Assembly (NCBI GenBank): GCA_034698045.1
Contig: JAQGAU010001238.1
Coordinates: 1-20,365, forward strand
Direction of reading: 5' to 3'
DNA: 20,365 bases
DNA from: Paramacrobiotus richtersi
Lineage: Eukaryota > Tardigrada > Eutardigrada > Parachela > Macrobiotidae
In this document: in pieces, positions 16,719 to 20,365 of the stretch
Numbering within the stretch: the first letter of the stretch is position 1
Layout of the letters: the number at the start of each line of letters is the position of its first letter
Program-made: the position numbers and the translations under genes
Notes under the pieces: generated by a model
Told to the model about the DNA's origin: nothing
Database searches by the model: none
What the model saw: the letters and a program-made list of their open reading frames with translations, nothing else

Positions 16719-16988
16719 GAAAGTATAACACCGTTGACCCCAAAAAGCTCGAAACTCTTTTAATGCTGGCTTATCATGCAGTCTTTACTATGCATACAAC
16801 TCCCAGGCTAAAAATGATAGCTGACTATAGCAAAGAAAAAGACCGTCAGCGGTGAAACCTTTCGCAAACCAAGCAACTTATTCACTAAAACCTGGCACAA
16901 GAGAGCGGTTTGTCAGAGTTATCTTCCGCAGCCGATACAAGCGATTGCCGATTTTATAATTACAAGCTGTTTAAGACGATCGTTGCAG
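16719..16988. other. Nothing recognised
   Basis: This short gap lies between the divergently arranged membrane-protein gene and the plus-strand exon at 16989. It may hold the promoter of the minus-strand gene, but no TATA box is evident on that strand. Confidence 0.3.
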
Positions 16989-17312
16989 CGGAAACAAAGA
17001 AACGTCCCATGGAACGAAGTTTGTCATATAAGGAATAAACGCGTCAATGATTCAAATCCGCTCGAAATATTTTACAAATTTCCACCACACATGGTCAGCA
17101 GACAAATATTACAGGATTATGGAATGAGTGTGGTAACAACGGTTTTAATTAAACTAATCTTCATTATGCTGTTTAAATGGCACCCACTATTACAGGATAA
17201 CTGTACAGACAGATACGACACGATAACATTTCCTTCCAGCTCCACCTTAGGATTGAGTGTCAAAAACAGTAAAATCGTGCTACATGCTTCGCCTTTCAAA
17301 GATATGCACTAA
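16989..17312 (+). CDS. Unrecognised exon with a hydrophobic segment
   Basis: After the acceptor GATCGTTGCAG, a phase-0 frame of 107 codons runs to TAA. It begins RKQRNVPWNEVCHIRNK, has a hydrophobic stretch SVVTTVLIKLIFIMLF in the middle, a sequon (NCT), and ends polar (VLHASPFKDMH). It might be a membrane protein's last exon. The words ATTACAGGAT occur twice inside it (near 17109 and 17190) and are acceptor-like, so the second half may be a separate exon. No domain is recognised. Confidence 0.35.
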   Translation, partial: RKQRNVPWNEVCHIRNKRVNDSNPLEIFYKFPPHMVSRQILQDYGMSVVTTVLIKLIFIMLFKWHPLLQDNCTDRYDTITFPSSSTLGLSVKNSKIVLHASPFKDMH

Positions 17313-17378
17313 CAACGAATTATGATACAATGTAAATGTAATATAATGTAATGTGATAAAATATAACTAACTATACCC

Positions 17379-17386
17379 TATAAAAG
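17379..17386 (+). promoter_or_regulatory. TATA box
   Basis: TATAAAAG is followed about 25-30 nt on by CTGTTCAGCAG, a plausible initiator. It lies about 240 nt upstream of the ATG at 17628 and after a tract of TAATGTAAT-like AT-rich repeats. Confidence 0.45.
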
Positions 17387-17627
17387 TATATTTAGACGAA
17401 GCACCTGTTCAGCAGGCAAAAACTGAACGTGAAGTAGGAACTCTCTTCAAGCAAACAAACAAGAGTGTAGTGTATTGTGAAATTTCTCGAGACGGTGGTC
17501 ACGAAGTGATCGCACTTGTTGTACTAACAAGTGTTAGCAACTGTCTAGTGGTTACCGTACTATTCGTTTTGCTGTTACTTTAGTTGGTTATTGGCTCGAC
17601 AGCCAGCGGTCAAATTAATAAAGTATT

Positions 17628-18216
17628 ATGCCGCCACAGTACACCACAAAGGATTTCCTTGCGAAGTCCCATCAAACAAAAGCTCCAGCGCGGGCGCGTG
17701 CACGGAAAGAACCCACACCTTCTCCAACCATTTACTCTTAATGGTTGGAGATCTTATATCCACAGCTTCGAATGGAACGGTAACTACTTTCTTAGGAGAA
17801 TCGGAACCGTTTCCCTCTTCAGTCAACTCGCCGTCAAGTCAACAAACGCCGTCTTGCTGAACTAATTTAAGGCTTTTTACTTTCTTGCGGTATAGCGGAA
17901 CTTTGCAGCCTTGAGGATGCACTGCCTTTTGGTTTCAGCCGCATTTCACGACCTTCGAAGATCAGCATCACTGCTCGACTAAAATTAAATTCTGCTTTGG
18001 TAGCGGTTAAGTAACTTATGTCCGGCAAAAGATATCCTCGATTGGGCGTGTGAAATTGGACTGATCGATTTGCCTACTACATCATCAAACGCACCCGAAC
18101 CGGCGAACACCTCTGCCAAAAAGAGAATTATAGACGATTCCAGCCAAGCCAAGGATAAGCCGAAAAACTGGCCTTATAATGACTTCCTGCTCGATGAACA
18201 GCACCTAAACACCTAA
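17628..18216 (+). CDS. Possible gene downstream of the TATA box
   Basis: An ATG at 17628 opens 37 codons of basic, Pro/Ala/Arg-rich sequence (KSHQTKAPARARARKEP) ending at TAA 17741. A convincing terminal exon lies at 18004-18216: after the acceptor TTCTGCTTTGGTAG, a phase-0 frame of 70 codons reads CPAKDILDWACEIGLIDLP, then a Ser/Pro-rich acidic-basic linker with AKKRIIDD and KPKNWPYNDFLLDEQ, to TAA. Between them (17742-18003) all three plus frames and one minus frame are partly open, and I could not find an in-phase set of introns. The two parts may belong to one gene or to two. The basic segments suggest a nuclear protein. No family is recognised. Confidence 0.35.
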
Positions 18217-18712
18217 TGATCCGCTTTCTACAGTCTTCGTTAGTCCGACAATTTCATTTCTCGTCCATTGTCTGTGCCTTCTAAGCAACTCTTTTCATTG
18301 TTCAGCGACTCAATTGTTGGCACTTGATACCATTCAGATTTGGTTCAACGCAACGCATACAGCCATACACGTTCTGACCCGCACCGTACTAAATATTGCG
18401 AAGCGTCCTAAACGAAACCACTAAAACAAGTGTCCTTCGTCGTAGATCCGATATTCATCACTCTTCACTGGTATATACATACATACGTTGCTTCAAGTCG
18501 CACATTGTACGGGTACGGGTACAACCGCGACGCTAATGGCCTGAAAGGCTTTTGTGAGACAAATACATGTGCAGAGCGACTGTTATGCCCGGCGTTCAAC
18601 GTACGTTCAACGTCAACGTGCTAGCTGAGGACGCTGTGCGTCCTTTTTCCGGCATTTCCAGAACACTATCTTTTCATTTAGGATTTAGTTAAAATATGTT
18701 TAACGCGTCCAT
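18217..18712. other. Nothing recognised
   Basis: A plus frame at 18430-18624 is open without domains. Short direct repeats occur (ACATACATACG near 18477, GTACGGGTACGGGTAC near 18508, CGTTCAACGTACGTTCAACGTC near 18593). There are no RNA genes or convincing exons. Confidence 0.3.
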
Positions 18713-19740
18713 ACCATGTTGTTTGCGATATCCGTGATGCCGATGGCAGATGTCCGTGCTGCGCCAATAATGGCAGTCTTCGGACTTCCAGTTCGCCAGA
18801 CACGTGACGATGCAGTGACGACAGTGGTTCGTTAAAAACATTGTGGGTCGCTCCAGTTGTGTTTCGCCTACAGGTATGGAAACAAAACTCACAGACAAGT
18901 GGCGGCAGAGCGTGATCACTGGCCCTGAAACCTGGCATGCGAGCTATGTCATTTCTTGAAAATTATTACTCACACAACTGCGGAACTGCCTGCTTGGCCG
19001 AAAGATGTTGGAATCAAATTGCCCGTGGTTTAGACTGTCGCATGGTAACCGTTTCTTGACATAAAACGTCGTGAGTTCGAATGCACCCCGTGCACAACTT
19101 TACGGGATATGCAGTTTGCTGTGGAAACAGCGATCTGTGATTCAAGTGAATAAGATTCAAGTCCCGTCCAGAACGTGCTTCACTAAGTTAGTGCCAACCG
19201 CGCGGTGCACACCACTGCGGATGTGCCAAAAGTGTGTGTTTATAGGGCTATAATTTATTCACATGGATTGAAGGTCGTCTCATCGTGTTTGTACTGTAAA
19301 TCCAAAGAAAGTAATGCCTGTACCAGTATTCATTCACAGTACCGCATAAATGAGTGTGATAGAGAGATTTACATGCACATGCAAACTGTCCATACAGTTT
19401 TGCGACATGGATACTATTTAGGTGGCCGACGTTTCTAGCATGGCTACGATTCGAGGGCCTTCCCGCCCCATGCATAGCCAATCACATGACTACTGGAAGT
19501 ACCAGCTTCGCATCATGATCAGTCCGTAACGAAGGTAAAAGAGTTTCGGCTGGCGTAAAAACTGTAGAAGTTGCGTTGCATGAAGCCATTCGTTAATGCG
19601 GGTTACAGAGGCATGATAAGATAGGAGACCTTTAATGCAAGTGCTCGCACAATAAAAAGTAAAAGCACTCCAGAAGAAATTTGCAGAACTGTAAGTCTCT
19701 ATCCGCACTACGTGTCACAAGGTCCATCACTTATTACTCA
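18713..19740 (+). repeat. Long diverged repeat, copy 2 (uninterrupted)
   Basis: It is the counterpart of 11627-14060, in the same orientation and order. It lacks the MITE and the 0.9-kb segment found in copy 1, so it shows the empty sites. Towards its end the two copies support a common peptide with an ELYP.Y motif, in one frame in copy 1 (KKLAELYPYYRLQ) and across an indel in copy 2 (KKFAEL / LYPHYVSQGPSL). That fits a decayed transposase or other coding element; a hAT-like origin crossed my mind but is not demonstrated. Confidence 0.65.
19020..19094 (+). ncRNA. Degenerate tRNA-like segment inside repeat copy 2
   Basis: TGGTTTAGACTG (19026-19037) resembles an A box and GAGTTCGAATGC (19073-19084) a B box. 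TGCCCGT and CCGTGCA could pair at five of seven acceptor positions. An anticodon-like stem GTTTC/AAAAC has four of five pairs around the loop TTGACAT. The T stem does not pair. Copy 1 keeps a related GAGCTCGAACG. This looks like the remnant of a tRNA or tRNA-derived element, not a working gene. Confidence 0.3.
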
Positions 19741-19876
19741 GACAGTAACAATGTGGAAACGAAACATTGTCGCTCCGCAAAATCGACCTGAAGACCCTGC
19801 TCACACGTTTCAACGAAACAATCAGAAACATATACAGCTATGCAACAAGATCAGCAGAACGCAAGAAGCCAATTGA
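19628..19876 (+). pseudogene. Open frame at the end of repeat copy 2
   Basis: The frame between TAG and TGA is open for 82 codons without a usable early ATG. It contains EEICRTVSLYPHYVSQGPS and TMWKRNIVAPQNRPEDP. The first part lies in the shared repeat. The homologous part of copy 1 reads in another frame, so one copy carries an indel. It is probably a fragment of a former mobile-element protein. Confidence 0.3.
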
Positions 19877-19885
19877 AAAAGTCAC

Positions 19886-20232
19886 ATGAAAATAAAAAGG
19901 GCTCGCGATTCAGGCTACAGCGGACTCTTACAAATTGACACAACAGCCACACTACGTCATCATTCGATGCGGTATGTATCGATCGCTGACGATATTGCGC
20001 AAACCGCAACTGCGTTCCACTGTTCCGGTTCTACGTACTGCAGATGTTTGGCAGACCATTGCCTACGAGAGACAAGAGACAATTCATCACGCATCCCGAC
20101 ACCATATTCGTAACAAGCAGTAATCCCCGCGTTCTCATGAAGCTCCCCCTCAGTGCCCTCATGCAGCACTATCATCTCCAGTGGACAGCCTCCCTTGTGA
20201 AATACAAACAGCTTCAAAAGATGACACACTAA
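19886..20232. other. Coding-like island, strand undecided
   Basis: Three plus frames and one minus frame are open across most of this interval. The minus frame (20229-19960, 89 codons, from GTG) reads well near its end (RRQWSAKHLQYVEPEQWNAV). A plus frame (to 20123) reads RKPQLRSTVPVLRTADVWQ. No domain decides between them. Confidence 0.25.
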
Positions 20233-20280
20233 GCTGAATAATGGTTTCCCATTTCTTGGATAACAACGGTTGTAACTTGT

Positions 20281-20365
20281 TGATAATCTGATATTTTGAT
20301 AATCTGATAATCTGATATTTTGATACTTTGATATTTTGATATTTTGATATTTTGATATTTTGATA
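20281..20365. repeat. 8-bp tandem array (TGATATTT)
   Basis: There are ten full octamers plus five bases, running to the window edge. The order of units is AATC, ATTT, AATC, AATC, ATTT, ACTT, then five ATTT in a row after the constant TGAT. Variants sit at the left edge and the array becomes uniform to the right, as expected at the margin of a larger satellite. Confidence 0.9.

Noticed and set aside
19628-19876. hAT-type transposase C-terminal part
   Set aside because: The pattern ELYP..., then W-K, recalls such proteins, but the resemblance is too short to call without a profile search.
20281-20365. Telomeric repeat
   Set aside because: The unit TGATATTT is AT-rich, has no G cluster, and varies between units, unlike animal telomere repeats.
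1-20365. CRISPR array, bacterial operon, rRNA or functional tRNA genes
   Set aside because: There is no regularly spaced repeat-spacer structure, no Shine-Dalgarno-led gene chains, and no intact cloverleaf or rRNA-like sequence.

Overview
The window looks like nuclear DNA of an invertebrate animal. Coding sequence is broken into short exons by GT-AG introns, several of them very short (35 to 74 nt in my models). Genes lie on both strands, and diverged repeats and mobile elements fill the gaps. A secreted leucine-rich-repeat protein, a BTB/POZ exon and a DM13-type secreted protein point to a metazoan. The LRR style resembles the expanded LRR families of tardigrades, but that placement is a guess. 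Nothing suggests a bacterial or organellar origin. Most gene models here are built by eye from splice signals and frame continuity, without transcripts or homology searches.

Layout. 1-1.8 kb: no secure gene. 1.84-3.02 kb (minus): three-exon LRR protein. 3.4-8.3 kb: small exon-like islands, a BTB exon at 6.1 kb, a small secreted peptide at 7.06 kb, and three copies of a diverged repeat that reappears at 14.3 kb, always in the same orientation. 8.4-9.1 kb (plus): last three exons of an unrecognised gene. 9.16-10.04 kb (plus): four-exon DM13-like secreted protein. 10.3-11 kb: small open frames. 11.6-14.06 kb and 18.7-19.74 kb: two diverged, collinear copies of one long repeat. The first copy is interrupted by a 485-bp inverted-repeat element at a TA site and by about 0.9 kb of other sequence. 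14.49-14.82 kb (plus): two exons of an unrecognised gene. 14.97-16.22 kb (minus): a young LTR retrotransposon with near-identical LTRs, a 5-bp target duplication, a gag region and no pol. 16.34-16.72 kb (minus): a small type II membrane protein. 17-18.2 kb (plus): exon-like frames, a TATA box and a probable terminal exon. The window ends in an 8-bp satellite-like array.

No operon-like or shared pathway logic is visible. The clearest biology is the gag-only LTR element, the very short introns, the MITE whose empty site survives in a paralogous repeat, and a cluster of small secreted or membrane proteins.
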